From Otis tarda (taxonomy: Eukaryota; Chordata; Aves; Otidiformes; Otididae), in assembly GCA_026413225.1 (NCBI GenBank), contig CM048552.1, positions 186,530,053 to 186,594,052 of the forward strand: a stretch of DNA of 64,000 bases, written 5' to 3'. Each line of letters opens with the position of its first letter. Position 1 is the first letter of the stretch. The notes under the pieces are model-generated. The model was given only the letters and a program-made list of their open reading frames with translations, did not search any database and was not told the origin of the DNA. Below are positions 38,324 through 50,200 of the stretch, in pieces. A program made the translations under genes and the position numbers.

Positions 38324-41300
38324 CTGTAGAAGAGAACCAAGCAGAAAGAATTAGAGAAAGAACACTTACAGTTTGATCCCCTATTACACCACCTTACTAG
38401 ATTACATACTGCGCTCAAAGCTTGAAGAATATTCTCCAATACATTCATTAAATATATATGATACAATTAAAAGAAATTTTAAAAAATTTGCTAAAGCCCT
38501 ACACACATACCCAAGGACAGCAAATCATCTCTATTTTCTGCTGTTCACTTTAGTGAGTAACGGTCCTTGGTGAAGTCAATGAGAATGCTACCTCTGACTT
38601 CACTGGGGGTGTCAGCAGGGCTAACTCGGAGCCAAGGTAGGAATGTCTCCCTCCTAGGCTCAGTTAAAACTCCTATTAGTGTACCTGTACAGTTCTGTAG
38701 CACTTATGCAAAAGTGCCTGAGGTTCACTTTTCTGTTTTATGTTCTCAGACTTGACATCATGTTTGCCTCCTCTATCATGTTTCTTTTTAAAAGATATCT
38801 ACAGTTCTAGTCTGAATTACAGATAGGGTAAGTGCTTAAGAAACTCTTTTCTCTATGGTCAAGTCCTTTCAGGCAACTAGAAGTTCACATTAAATTAAGG
38901 ACATTTATATTTAAAGTTTACACCAAGTAAGTGCCATTCAAAAGCGATTTGCAGGCTTCACTTGTATATGTATAAAACACGGTAATTACAATGAAATTAT
39001 GCCCACTTGTAGAAGATGATAATAAAAGCCCGGCAATAAAAGGTCATTGCGTTCACCAGGCACAGAACTTCATTAGCTAGAGAAAAAGATGATTTACAGC
39101 AGGCTAACATGCCACTGAATGTTTTCTGAAAGCTACCTGCATTCTCTATGCTACGTAACACCATTTCCAAAATACAGGGAAAATGTAACAATCAATTACC
39201 ACACAGCAACTCTCTTCCCGCCGCCTGTCAAGCTTTTTGCACAAAGAGATCCCGCAGTGCTGCAGAGCAGCTGCTGTCTGCAACAGCACTTTAGCAGCGC
39301 CATCATGTGGCTTAAGAACACATCACAAAATGACCATAAAAAAACAATTTCCACTCTAACAGCTTGGAAAGACGTAATTTGTCAGCTCCATTTATAGCCT
39401 CCAAAGGCTCTACAAAATACTCTACATCTAGAGTATTTTCTTCCTGTTCATAAAATTCAAAATTACAAATGTATCAAGATATACATGGGAACATGCCAAC
39501 AGTTCATTAGGAACCAACCATGAAATGAAAAAAAATATCCACATCACATAGCTAATAGTATCTCAAGAGCAAAATGATTTTGGAAGAGGGTACTACTTAC
39601 ATGAAGCTCTCACAGGAATAAAGATAAACTGGAGATGATAATGTAGGTGTAATACAGGGAATCTGGTGAGCAGTTTATAATTTGCTGCAAGTTACAAGCA
39701 AACCCAAAGCGTAGCGCTGATTATGCACTGAGCTAGGGGAAGTGCTGCCTTTCAGATGAGATGTTAAACAGAATTCTGACTACTTGGGAACTACAAACCC
39801 ACTGCCAAGTTGTGGAAGAGTAAATTGTTAACACATGTCTTGGCCAAATTCCAGCTTCCATAATTCATAAATTCTTTCTTAAACTGCCTATGCAGGGATT
39901 AATTGGCTATGCTATTTGTTTCTTGTTCAAAACTGCTGTGTTGTATTGATGGTTGCTGGCAAAACAGCTACCACAATTTGCTCACCAATTGTTGGATTTC
40001 AAAACCGAGCATCAATTTGGTATAGCAGCAGAGACTTGTACCACTACACAGCAAGCAGCTGTACCAGTACATTAAAGTTGTTACTTCCATAAAAAAAAAA
40101 CAAACAGCAATTCAGTATCTATTCATTAACACTGAATGCATTTATGAAGTACGTGAAATTAATAGACATAAATACCAAGCTTCAGAGATAAATCAGACTA
40201 CCCCACTAGTCTACATTAGTTTGAATTTGTTGTTTTTCTTTTTTTCATATGCTTTACAGTTGTTTTACCTCGCAATTTTTAGACCGAGCAGAGTAACTCC
40301 CCAGCTTGTTGGATGTGGTCACTGTAAGTCATCAGTAAGCGGTGCTTTTTCCCTAGCTATTAAGCAGCATTAAAAATGAGGTGAAAATACACTTTTGTAT
40401 TTTCCTAGGTTTGTATTTTCATGCAATTTATTGCTGTAGTTGCGAAAAATAAATGATTGCTGTGTGTTCCGTTTAAGTGAGACGAAGAATACATAGCTCA
40501 CAAGACAGAACTGGTACAAAAATATTGTCCATACTGTGAAAGAGTTTGAAAATATCTCTGACTTACCATAGACCACTGGATAGACAGTCCCCCGGATTCC
40601 TGAAGCTGGACAATGCATGTTCTTCCCATTTAAATATACATTTAATTCTACATGGTCATATGTAATGCCCTGCAAAGTACAGAAAATTAACAAAAAAGCA
40701 TCCACAAGTTTATACACATAAGATTGCTACTTAATTTAGCTTTCTTAGCCAAAGGCAAATTTTAACACTATTATGCAAACCACAGCATCCTAGAAAACCT
40801 CACTTGAAATATTCCTGCAAAGGACTAGAAGTTAATAAATTACTAGTAAGATTTGTATTTTCAAATACTCAGGATTCCTTCACAGTCATTCAATTTGGAT
40901 GCAACACAGTACCGCACGCTGCATCTTACTAAGTTCACAAAACAAATTTCCAAACTATTCTTCACCATGTTAAAGAAATATAAAATTTTCAGTGATTTTG
41001 AATATTAAACAGTTTGCAGTCTTCTTGTTTGTATCACCTCATGGAAATAACTTTAATCAATAACGATTACGAATTCATATGAATTAAGTTTTTCTGTCCA
41101 TAATTCCATACAGAAACCTCTCTCAGCTCACTCACTCTGCCAGCAGCAGCAGACCATGGTTTCATACATGCTATAAATATGCTGACTACAGAGCAGAGAG
41201 CGAGCACTAACAAGGTAATAAATTACTTATTTGTTAGCTAAATTATTTTTCTCACTGTTTTGGTATGGCTGAGTGTGACAATTTGTGTTGCCATTCAGTA

Positions 41301-44300
41301 CTTCAGAAATCTATTTTCGTGACAGGACAAAATAAATTGAAATTTATGAAATCTAGGGAGTTAACAGCAACACATCAGGTACTTTTTTGTGATTAATTGA
41401 ATCTCTTCAGGGTTGACCAAACCCTGAAACAGTCTGCAACCCTCAAAAAAAAAAAAAAAAAAACCACCAACCCAAACCAAAACCAATTTCAGAAGGGGAT
41501 TGAAAGAATAATATAGTATCTGAGTGTAAAGGATGGAGGCATCAACCTTAGCTGTCTGGGGCTTCTAAAGATGAAATTTCTAACTATTGCTATATAGAAG
41601 CAAGGTTACCCAGCAAGAAAAAGTAGTAGTGACAAATTATCTAAATTTCACTGCATTGCTCCCATGCATTTTTGAAAATAAATCTCTAACAGAACATCAA
41701 GAAAACAATGGCAATAAAACACTTAAAGATGTTTTGAGAAACCTGGAACAGTAAGGTACAAAAACTCTTAAGATTTTCCATTTGCTCTCATTCTTAACCA
41801 TTTTCCCCATGAGCATTATCATCTCCCCACTTAGTATCTCTCCTTCTCTACGAAAGTTTGGCTAAAATTACGATTCGTTTATCATCCAGGACCTATCTCT
41901 GCTCAGCTCTGCCTTTCTATTCATTAACCAGTTAGCTACGGAATCTTGAGTTCAGCTGGGCATGTAATACATTCCAGAACATTATTTGTTTAGGAAGGTC
42001 CCATCTCCAGCAATGTAGGATCATTGTCATGAGAGTTATCTGTCAGGTAGATACTGCAGCAGACCATTAGAGGTGACTTTTCAAACACTGGTAAAGTCTG
42101 TCCCTCATTCAGAAACTGAAATGAATGCTGAGAATGAAGTTCACTGGTATCCAGGCTGCTGATCCATTCAAATACAACAGGAGTTTGTATCAGCACTTTC
42201 CATACTGGGAGATGCAAACCGAACAATTTGACTGAAATGGTCAGTCTGACCACAGAGCTGTAAATAACAGGAATCTGAGAAGAGCTGGGGAAGATAAAGA
42301 AGCCTTAAGAAACTCACCACCACATCGCCCTCCTGAGGAAGGCTGTTTGCTGGTAGTCTATTTTTCTCCTCATTGTTATAGTAGAGAGCTCCATCATTCC
42401 TCATCACCAGGCTATGGACATCTTGACCAAGTGGAATTTGATTCAAGTTTGCTTTCTGGGTTGCAACTCCAATACCCCAAATCCCTAAAATGTGACATTA
42501 GCATGGTAAGAAAAAAAAAAAACAACATTATTTTGAAGACTGACAGAAGCAGGACAGCACAGAGAATGTGTTTTTACCTTGTGACATGGTGATACTACCA
42601 GTAAATATCTCTTGGAAACACTAGGACTATTGTGGGGTAGCCCTGGTAGGCAGCCAAGCACCACCTAGCCACTCACTCACTTCCCCTCAAAGCCGCCAGT
42701 GGGATGGAGAAAGAGAAAAGAAAGAGTAAAACCAAGAAAATTTGCAGGTAAAGAGAAAAATTGTTTAATAAGCAAAAGGAGAAGTGGAAGAAAGAAAGAA
42801 AACAAAACAAACTGATGCAATGGTGATCACTCACCACCTTCCTTCCAGGTAGACTGATGCCCAGCCAATTCCCAAGCAAAAGACAGCTAACCTCCCTAAA
42901 TCCCCTCCTCTCCATTTTGTTGCTGGGCCTGGCATTATGTGGCACGGAACATCTCTTTGCTTAGTTCCGGTCTTCCGCCTGGTTGTGTCCGCTCCCGACC
43001 TCTTGTGCACCCTCAGTCTTATTCACTGAGGGGACAGAATGAGACACGGAGAAGGCCTTGATGCTGTGCAAACACTGCTCAGCAATAGCTAAAACATTAG
43101 TGTGTTATCAGTATTGTTTTGGTCACAAATCTAAAATACAGCACCATAGGAGCTGCTATGAAGAAAATTAACTCCACCCTGGCCAGAGCCAGTACAAGTA
43201 GTCACAAGAGACTGAAGATAAACAGCATCTATCCTGGAGAAAAAATGATATAGAGAATTGTAACCACTTAGTTTAACTTTTATTCCCAGAAAAATATTGA
43301 ACACAAACTCTGAGACTGTAGAAGGACATAAAAAACAAATCAAACTAGCACAGATTTCCTTTTTCATCTGGTTAGACTAGTCTCAGGGGAAAAAAAGAAA
43401 CCGTAAATATGACAGATTTTGATTTGGTAATGTTTTTGAGCCTCATACAACACTGCAATAGTCAAATTACGAAAACGTGGTCTAGACAGTTACAGCAATA
43501 TGAATGCACAACAGGGTAGAAAACTGTATCCCAGGACTACTCATCAGTAGCACCCTGTCAAACCAAAAAAGATGACTCAAGTGGGGGTCTGAGGTTTTGC
43601 ATTGAATGCCCATGGTCAGATACTGTTCCATATTCACATCAATGACTTGGGTAACATGACAATGTGCTTATTAAATGTGCTGCCAATACCAACCTGACAG
43701 GACTGCAAGCTCTTCAGAGGCCCCTCAAGTTTTAAATGATCCTGACAAATTGGTTAAGAGGTCTGAAATAAGGAGAACGCATTTGCTTTTTCTGAATTAC
43801 AAAGAACAGCAGGTAAGTAGGAACAGTAAGTGGCACAAATACAATAGTGGCTTGGCAACCAGTTCACAGAATATAATTTTGAGGTTATCACAGACCAGAT
43901 GCTGAGCTTCAGTCTGTGCTCTACTGTTGTAAAAAACTTCTGGATGTATGGCATGTATAAAGCAGACATATTATATGTACAGCAGATGAAGGATGTCTAC
44001 TGCTGCTGCAGCTAGAACAGTGTCCATTTTAAGCATCATATCTCAAGACAAATTAGGTCAATTAAGATATTCTAGAAGAAACTACAAAAACAAAAAGAAG
44101 TGTAAAAACATCATCTACAAGGAGACAATGAAAAAAAAAAAAGGACTGTTTAATCTATACAACACTAAAAAATGAAGCAAAAATCTAAGAAAATTAGTTT
44201 CAAAAGACAAAATTTATTTATTGTAATAGTTACATGCCCACAATGAAAAGAACAAGAGTGTGAACAAGATTCAGATTAGACTTCAGAAAACTTTCCAATA

Positions 44301-47028
44301 GCTAAAGTGATCCCATAGATGACCCCTAACAGACTGCACAGGGACACTTCTGGGAATCAAAGTTTTAAGCTAGGTGACCTACAATTCTCCTGTCTTGGAG
44401 CACAGGAACACATGAGACACAGCTCAGAGGGACCAGGGGTTTATTTCCTGTGTATAAGAACAGGGACATATGGCTGTGTGAATAATGACCATATACGAAC
44501 AACAACTGCAGGGGGTTCTTCCCCCAACAGAAAGGATACTAAAATTGGCATGTTAAGACTAAGTTGGGGTTTACATGTAGTTTAAAACTAAACAACTGAT
44601 TTGACTGCAAGGTGTTTTGGAGAGATTTATGTTCATGCTGTCTGTACTCCAATCAAACTGAATACAAACAACCCTTACCCAAAAAGCACCAGGTTCAAGC
44701 TCCAACTGGTATTGTAAGGCCTGTCTCTGGACTAACACTTCCCTTCTTCCTGCCTCCCCCCACACACTTAGGGAAAGAACAGCTTCATTTTCACATGATC
44801 TGCTGTTTTTAAAACTACAGGCTGATTTTTAATGTTAGAATACAGGCAAGCCTGGAACACACTCTGTACTAGTGAAGCTGATCATATTAGCAAAAGCATA
44901 GTGCTTCCAAATTTCATTCACTTTCAGCTGCTTTGTATTAGATCTGTGCAAAACAAATTAAAAAAAACTAGAGTGCTGAAGGCCTCCTCTTGATAAGACA
45001 GTGTTGGAATAAGTGCTGGACATTTGATTTGAAGAGGAAAATGTAGTACAAGAAGTGTTATTACCCTTGCTTGAGTAAACAGAGAGCATGTTAAAAGCAA
45101 ATGAAGACAGACAAATAGCTACAAATATTGCTGGATAAACTGCACTATTTAAAAAATAGTTCATAGCTACAGTGTTTTACGTGATCATAAGCATTTATTT
45201 ACAAAAAAAAAGCTAAAATATGCTAACTGAAAAATATGCATATAACAGTATAAAAAACAATATAGTCTTTTAGTATTTGCATTCCTTTGGTAATATACTT
45301 ACCATTGTTTTTAATATTTCAGAGTCACAATTTAAAAAAGAAATTTCCGTTTACACAATGACAACTTATAAAACTCTCCAATGTTCACAAGCTCAAGGAC
45401 ACAATTAGAAAAATACATGTGCTTGGTATTTGAGATATGACCACCAGCAGACACATAGCTACAAATATTGCTGGGTAAACTGCAGTACTTGACCACCAGC
45501 AGGCAATCAGACATACCTTCCAAGTTTAAAGTTGTACATTTTTGCTGACTAACCTGTGGACTGGATTTTGAACTCAAAATAGCTCTTGTTCTGATGCAAA
45601 GGTGCATTGGCTAAGCAGCCTCCTGTGCCACATATTCTTCTGCCATTTTTAACAATGACAACGTCTGTTCCTGCAAGAAAAAAAAAAAAACCCACAAAGT
45701 TGAAAACATTTTTAGAAGTCTGTAAGGAGCCCTTAAAAGCCCTAAACATTGAGAATCTTTTTTGTTCTTTCTGCCCCAAGTAAGATCTTCATTAGTCTGT
45801 GAGAATTATTATAATGGGTCATGCTTTGAAGTAAGAAAAGGAAGGCTGTTTACAGGCTAGTTCATCTTTCAAGTAGGGCTTATTTATTTAAAATCTATAC
45901 ACAGCTGTCATTTCACCTCTTGGGTTTTATGGCACCATGCTGATTACAACCTTTGCTCAGCCACATCAGAAGCATAACTTACAATTCAGTCAGAAAGGGT
46001 TCACTGTGAGACCAAAGCCCTGTACCCTGTCTATACATTGGAGAAAAAAATTCTGCAAAGAGAAGAAAAGGCACATTGGGTAGAAATGTTTGATGGAATT
46101 GCAAGGTGTTTAATTATTCTCTGAAAAAAAAAATCCTTTGATAAGAAACATGTCTGCCAATACAGAGTTTAGAAGTCTTCTGCTAAGTTTTCCTTCTCCA
46201 GCAGAAGACTTTATCTTTAGGCACTGCTGTCATGATCAAGAACACGGCAAGCAGTCAAGGTCCACTGATACAACTGAATAAAAGCAGGCAAATATTTGTG
46301 CTTGAGCACTGGACCCTGGATCAGCCACACCACTTTCCTCCTAGCTCTTTCTCCAGCTCCACTGCAGCTGATCCAGATAATTTCTCTCCTCCACAAAGCC
46401 CGGGCACAGTCTTGGGGATAGCTCATCCTAAGGATGACACTCAAAAAGTGGTAAGGACACGACACCGTATATATGGCTTGGCTCCTTCTGTGTCTTCATC
46501 GCCATATCTTGCCCCCTCTGCTCTGAGCCACCATTCCTTGCCTAACCTAACCAAGACCTTCAGCCTTCTCCTCTCAGACACCCCCTCTGAGACTGAGGCA
46601 CACCCCCATGTACTCATTCTGCTGATCAGCTTCAAATGAATTTAAGCCAAAGTGAGATTTTTAATTTTTTTTTTTTCCTGAAAACTGCCAAATCTTCCTA
46701 ACGAAGTAGCCCAAAAGTGACTTTCCCACGGAGAGGAGAAAGAATAATCTCGCCCCGGGGTGGGGGGTGTGCGCCGGCCCTGCGGCCTCCCCGTCGGGGA
46801 GGTGCCCACACCGCCCCCCTCCCCGCCAGCCTCTGCCCGCCCGCCTGCCCCCCGGCCCCGCCCCGGCCCACCACGGGCGATTCGCGGGGAAGAGAAGGGA
46901 GACCCGGGCCCGCCCCGCATACCCATGCGCTGCGTGTCCAAATGCACCGCCGGCATCTCCTTCAGCGGGATGTGCCCGGCGCCGCCATCCCTGCACCAGG
47001 CGAAGCAGCAGAAGATGGAGGCGGCCAT
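38226..47028 (-). CDS. SPRYD7: SPRYD7, complete five-exon coding gene (SPRY domain-containing protein 7)
   Basis: A small protein (196 residues) made almost entirely of one SPRY domain, a beta-sandwich protein-interaction fold; its molecular role is poorly defined. Coding exons on the minus strand are 47028-46923, 45670-45554, 42484-42318, 40669-40567 and 38323-38226. Every junction has a GT donor and AG acceptor, and phases join without a break (591 bases including TGA). The protein begins MAASIFCCFAWCRDGG and includes HIPLKEMPAVHLDTQRMG, TDVVIVKNGRRICGTGGC, KSYFEFKIQSTGIWGIGVA, LVMRNDGALYYNNEEKNRL, ITYDHVELNVYLNGKNM and CQFSEFYHTPPPGFEKILF. The SPRY core is roughly residues 45-185. Length equals that of the human protein (C13orf1) as I recall it. 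The start has a favourable context (G at -3 and +4). The gene is divergent from TRIM13. Confidence 0.97.
38324..40566 (-). other. SPRYD7 intron 4
   Basis: AT-rich intron without recognisable genes or large repeats. It contains a weak CTCF-like string GCGCCATCATGTGGC at 39297-39311. Confidence 0.8.
40567..40669 (-). CDS. SPRYD7: SPRYD7 coding exon 4
   Basis: Acceptor ACTTTGCAG then GGCATTACA; donor CTATG|GTAAGT, a near-consensus 5' splice site. It encodes GITYDHVELNVYLNGKNM and ASGIRGTVYPVVY. Confidence 0.97.
40670..42317 (-). other. SPRYD7 intron 3
   Basis: AT-rich intron with a 19-base poly-A run (plus strand) at 41445-41463. Nothing else is recognised. Confidence 0.8.
42318..42484 (-). 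CDS. SPRYD7: SPRYD7 coding exon 3
   Basis: Acceptor ATTTTAG then GGATTTGGG; donor GTGGTG|GTGAGT. It encodes IWGIGVATQKANLNQIPLG through LPANSLPQEGDVV. The acceptor is only about 147 bases downstream of a sense-oriented solo LTR. Confidence 0.97.
42631..43196 (-). mobile_element. Degenerate solo LTR of an avian endogenous retrovirus in SPRYD7 intron 2
   Basis: Read on the minus strand, it begins near TGTACTGGCTCTGGCCAGGG and passes through GTTAATTTTCTTCATAG, ACTGATAACACACTAATG and TTTTAGCTATTGCTGAGCAG. It ends with AGTGAGTGAGTGG and GGGCTACCCCACA. This resembles a widespread bird LTR beginning TGTCCTGGTTTCGGCTGGG that I recall. An ATTAAA polyadenylation-like signal is at 42769-42764. About 566 bases remain and the centre appears partly lost. 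No internal viral genes and no clear target-site duplication are seen. It lies in the same orientation as SPRYD7. Confidence 0.7.
45108..45147. repeat. Microduplication, copy 1
   Basis: A 40-base segment around ATAGCTACAAATATTGCTGG and TAAACTGCACTA. It aligns to 45448-45487, 340 bases away, with three mismatches that I can see. Confidence 0.85.
45438..45502. repeat. Microduplication, copy 2, bounded by 13-base direct repeats
   Basis: TGACCACCAGCAG occurs at 45438-45450 and again at 45490-45502. Between them lie 39 bases that match the segment at 45111-45149. The layout looks like a short copied insert with a target duplication. Confidence 0.8.
45554..45670 (-). CDS. SPRYD7: SPRYD7 coding exon 2
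   Basis: Acceptor TTCTTGCAG then GAACAGACG; donor CCACAG|GTTAGT. It encodes TDVVIVKNGRRICGTGGC through SYFEFKIQSTG, the first strands of the SPRY domain. A 40-base microduplication lies within 110 bases past the donor. Confidence 0.97.
45671..46922 (-). other. SPRYD7 intron 1
   Basis: The gene-proximal part (from about 46740) is CpG island; the rest is ordinary. A plus-strand open frame of 135 codons (46232-46639) shows no recognised domain. Short A runs occur near 45673 and 46122. Confidence 0.75.
46923..47028 (-). CDS. SPRYD7: SPRYD7 coding exon 1
   Basis: Encodes residues 1-35 plus one base. It has a cysteine-containing N-terminus (CC at 7-8 and C at 12), then HIPLKEMPAV and DTQRMG. The donor is G|GTATGC at 46922-46921. 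It lies within a CpG island. Confidence 0.96.
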
Positions 47029-47090
47029 GACTGGCCGCACCCCCCCCCCCGCAACCGCGCAGACGCGAGGGTGGCGTGCGCGGGGGGCGC

Positions 47091-47110
47091 AGCGCCCTCT
47101 GGCGGGCGGG
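47091..47110 (-). promoter_or_regulatory. CTCF-like motif upstream of SPRYD7
   Basis: The plus strand reads AGCGCCCTCTGGCGGG; the minus strand therefore reads CCGCCAGAGGGCGCT, matching the CTCF core CCASYAGRKGGCRS at all positions but one. It lies about 65 bases upstream of the SPRYD7 ATG. Confidence 0.55.
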
Positions 47111-47228
47111 AGGTGCGGAGCGGGGGAGGAGCCCCATTCCCGCCGCCCGCCCCGGCGCGACATGGCGGGAGGCGGCGGGAGATGGCGGGCAGCGGGGAGC
47201 AGCCTGGCCCGGGGGTGTCGTGAAATCA

Positions 47229-50200
47229 AGTACGGCCTAAAAAAAAAAAAAATCCAATTAAAACCACAACTTTCCTCAGGAAGTGAAAATTTAAATTACA
47301 ACTAGCGCAGGCGGAAACCTGGCTCCTTCTCCCCAGCTGAGGAACTGTCTCTGAGCATGGTGGTGGCCTCAGCTGGGTGGCCACAGCCGCCTAAAAGGCA
47401 ATGTAGACAAATATATAGATATAAAGGGCAATTTAAAAAATGTGTGTGTATATATATATAAAAGAGGACACTGATCATGATGGGCAGAATGTAGGTATCA
47501 CGTCAACAAACTTCACAGTGGGAAGGAACTCCATGGAAATTTACTGGTCAGTTACTCCTGGCTCCAAGTAACAACAACCCCATTTATCTTCTTTCAATTT
47601 TTTTTTCCCTTCCTCTTCTTTTTTAAAAAAAATTCTTTCATGGAAAATTCAAAAGAGACAGGGCTCCTTGAAGCGAAGGGTTTGTGCAGCCGGGCCTGGC
47701 GGCCTCTCCCGCCCAGGTTCTCCGCCTGCCTCCATGGCGTTTGCTGCCTGCAGGCTGCCCTTTCTCCTCATCTTCAGACCTGTCTAGCTACTGAGTCTTA
47801 ACTCTGAACATTTTGGGTGCCATTTGCCTCTGTTCAAAACATTTTGGGTGCCTCCTCTGTTCAAAAGCTTCGGTAGGGTGTTTTTCCTGATTTAAGGTCC
47901 CTTCCAACCCAAACCATTCTATGATTCTGTGATTCTATTGATTTATTCAGGACCAGTTGAACTGAGCTGTAAAGACCGCTACGGTGAAAAGCATGCTCTG
48001 GGACCAGCTTTGTGTCCCTCTCATAGAAGCAGAATGCCACGTAATTTAAAAAGCTGTAGCTTGACTCGTGGCCTTCAGGTTACACAAGGGTTTCTTTGGG
48101 AAAAGCCCTGGAGCTGCCCCTACAGCATGCAGCATCCAGAACAGAGGCCACAACTGGGCTCCAGCAAATACAGTAAATAGTGATAACATGGCTATAGAAG
48201 CCCACCTGTACCTACTTCACATTTTTATTTATCCACAGAAAAATATCCAATAAACGTTGTGCCAGGATTTGCTGAACTAGAATGTTTCGCAGACAGCAGA
48301 TAATTTAAATACTTATATTTAAAGGCTTTTTTATCTCCGAACCAATTTGGGATGAAATATTTATTTCTCATGATTTTCAGCTGCTGTCTTATTTTGTGGC
48401 ATTTCACTTAGAAAGCTCCCTTAACATTTCATTACAGTATATAATATGATGCAACTAATGTAACCCATGTGGTACAACATTTTCCGTCTTGGGCGGGGCG
48501 TAGGGGCTTAAGCGGATATTCAAAACCTCTTGTTAAAAGAAATCTTCATAGCAAGAAATATCTTATTGGTCTGGATGGGCTGTATCAGTCACACTCCTTT
48601 ACGTGAAACATGAGGTGAAACGCTGCCTGTCTCAAAACTGTGCCTAAAACCAATCTGATTTTAAGAGCAGCTTTAAAATACGCTTCCTTTCTTTTATTGG
48701 ACTTGCTGTTACAGCCCATAAACATTTGAGGTCAAGAGCTCACTTCCTTAAAATATGCCAAATGGGATTAGTCTTGAACTTCTAAGAAGTAAATATTAGG
48801 TGGAAACTGATGTTTATTTATTTCGTATGGAGGGCATCATGATTCTCATTGGTAGCTTGTTGTTCACATAATTAATCCCATTTAAGTCACTGCGGGATTT
48901 TTATTGTCTCTCACACAGAGCGGGTTTGCTACAGTAAATGCTAAATGACAAATTATAATATATTTTAAAAATAAAAAAAAACTTAGAGAGACTCAACCTC
49001 CAAGTGACTCCCCATCCCATTTTTTTTCTCTGTGCCCCAGTAAGTCCTTTCTTCCCCAAAATGAGCACTGGGAAAGCAAACACACCTCGCCACACAAAGT
49101 CAGCATTGCCAAATCAGTCGGAGTCAAGGGGATGGGGCTTCTGGGAGCAGTGGATGGCTGTGCCTTGCTGCCAGTTTCTTACTCCACTGCTTGCTTAACT
49201 TGAGAGGCTGGTTTTACAGGCCAGCAGACTACAGCACTTGTGGGGTAAAGTGCATGTTGCAGCTCGGTGAAGTTGCCGGTGCTGCTTTGGAGCACATTGA
49301 CTCCCTATGTGTTCGGTGGGCAGGAAGCCTCGGGGGACCAAGGTCAGTGCAGCTCTCATCCCTGCGCCCATCCTGTCTCCCTCCAGGTGCAGAACTCAGC
49401 TGCTGAGCACCCTGACAGCGGCTGGTGACAGCTCAGTGTTACAGTAGGTCGTGCAGGAACAGCAGCAAAGATGTGCCCTGAGAGAACGCTCCGATGCTGG
49501 AAAAAATCAAGCAGATAACAACACAGGTCCCATGGAAGTAAGGCAAAAGTCAGCTGTTCAGCTGGTAAGAAACATGGCTTATTCATATGCCTTTCTTGGA
49601 GAGCAAGGTGAGCAATTCTAGCAGGATAGTACCATATTTGTAAATGTGCTTGTCAGCCTGTTTAGAGCATATTTGAACACCAACATTTTTACAGTGCACA
49701 AAGAACTGCCTCAAAGAGAGAAAGATCTGGGCTCCAGTATTTAGGAGTATAATTGTGCTTGGTAGTGAAGGGTTAATTCAGCTTCTGCCTTTCTTGAATG
49801 TGCATTTCTTTCACTGGGGAGGCCAAATATTTAGAACCCTCCCACACTGGAAGCAAAATTATGCTCAGCATGCTTAAACATGTTTGTTGCTCCCAGGGTT
49901 TTAACTCTGTTTCCTTGAACAGTAGCAGCAGAGACATTTTGCCTGGGAACCATGTTAGAAGAATAGGAAAATGACCAGTCCCATCCATTTCACAAATGCA
50001 GGCATATTTGAAGGTCCTGCTGAAGGAAAAGTATGGTCATTGACTTGTTTTGCTCTCTAGCTGAGAGCTTCATTCACAAAATACAACTGTCTCTCATTAG
50101 CCCTGCAAAGTAGATCTGCTGCCTGCAGACAAGTGTGTTTCAGAAAGGCTCCCCGATAGTGTCAAATTCATGAGAGAGATGGGAACTCTCTCCCGTTGTT

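Larger units (their letters stand above)
42485..45553 (-). other. SPRYD7 intron 2
   Basis: Intron between exons 2 and 3. It holds a solo LTR (42631-43196) near its 3' end and a 40-base duplication (45108-45147 and 45448-45487) near its 5' end. Otherwise it is ordinary AT-rich sequence. Confidence 0.8.
46740..47228 (-). promoter_or_regulatory. SPRYD7 CpG-island promoter
   Basis: Dense CpG sequence spans exon 1 and about 200 bases upstream of it, with GC boxes and no TATA box. Two ATGGCGGG-type (YY1-like) strings lie at 47160-47168 and 47180-47188. The island ends abruptly near 47220, where AT-rich sequence starts. The long open frames on both strands are GC artefacts. Confidence 0.8.

Noticed and set aside
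39297..39311. CTCF-like string in SPRYD7 intron 4
   Set aside because: About four of fifteen positions differ from the core; too weak to call.
46642..47305. Several 87-195 codon frames on both strands at the SPRYD7 CpG island
   Set aside because: Only the minus-strand stretch 47028-46923 is real SPRYD7 exon 1; the rest is CpG-island composition.
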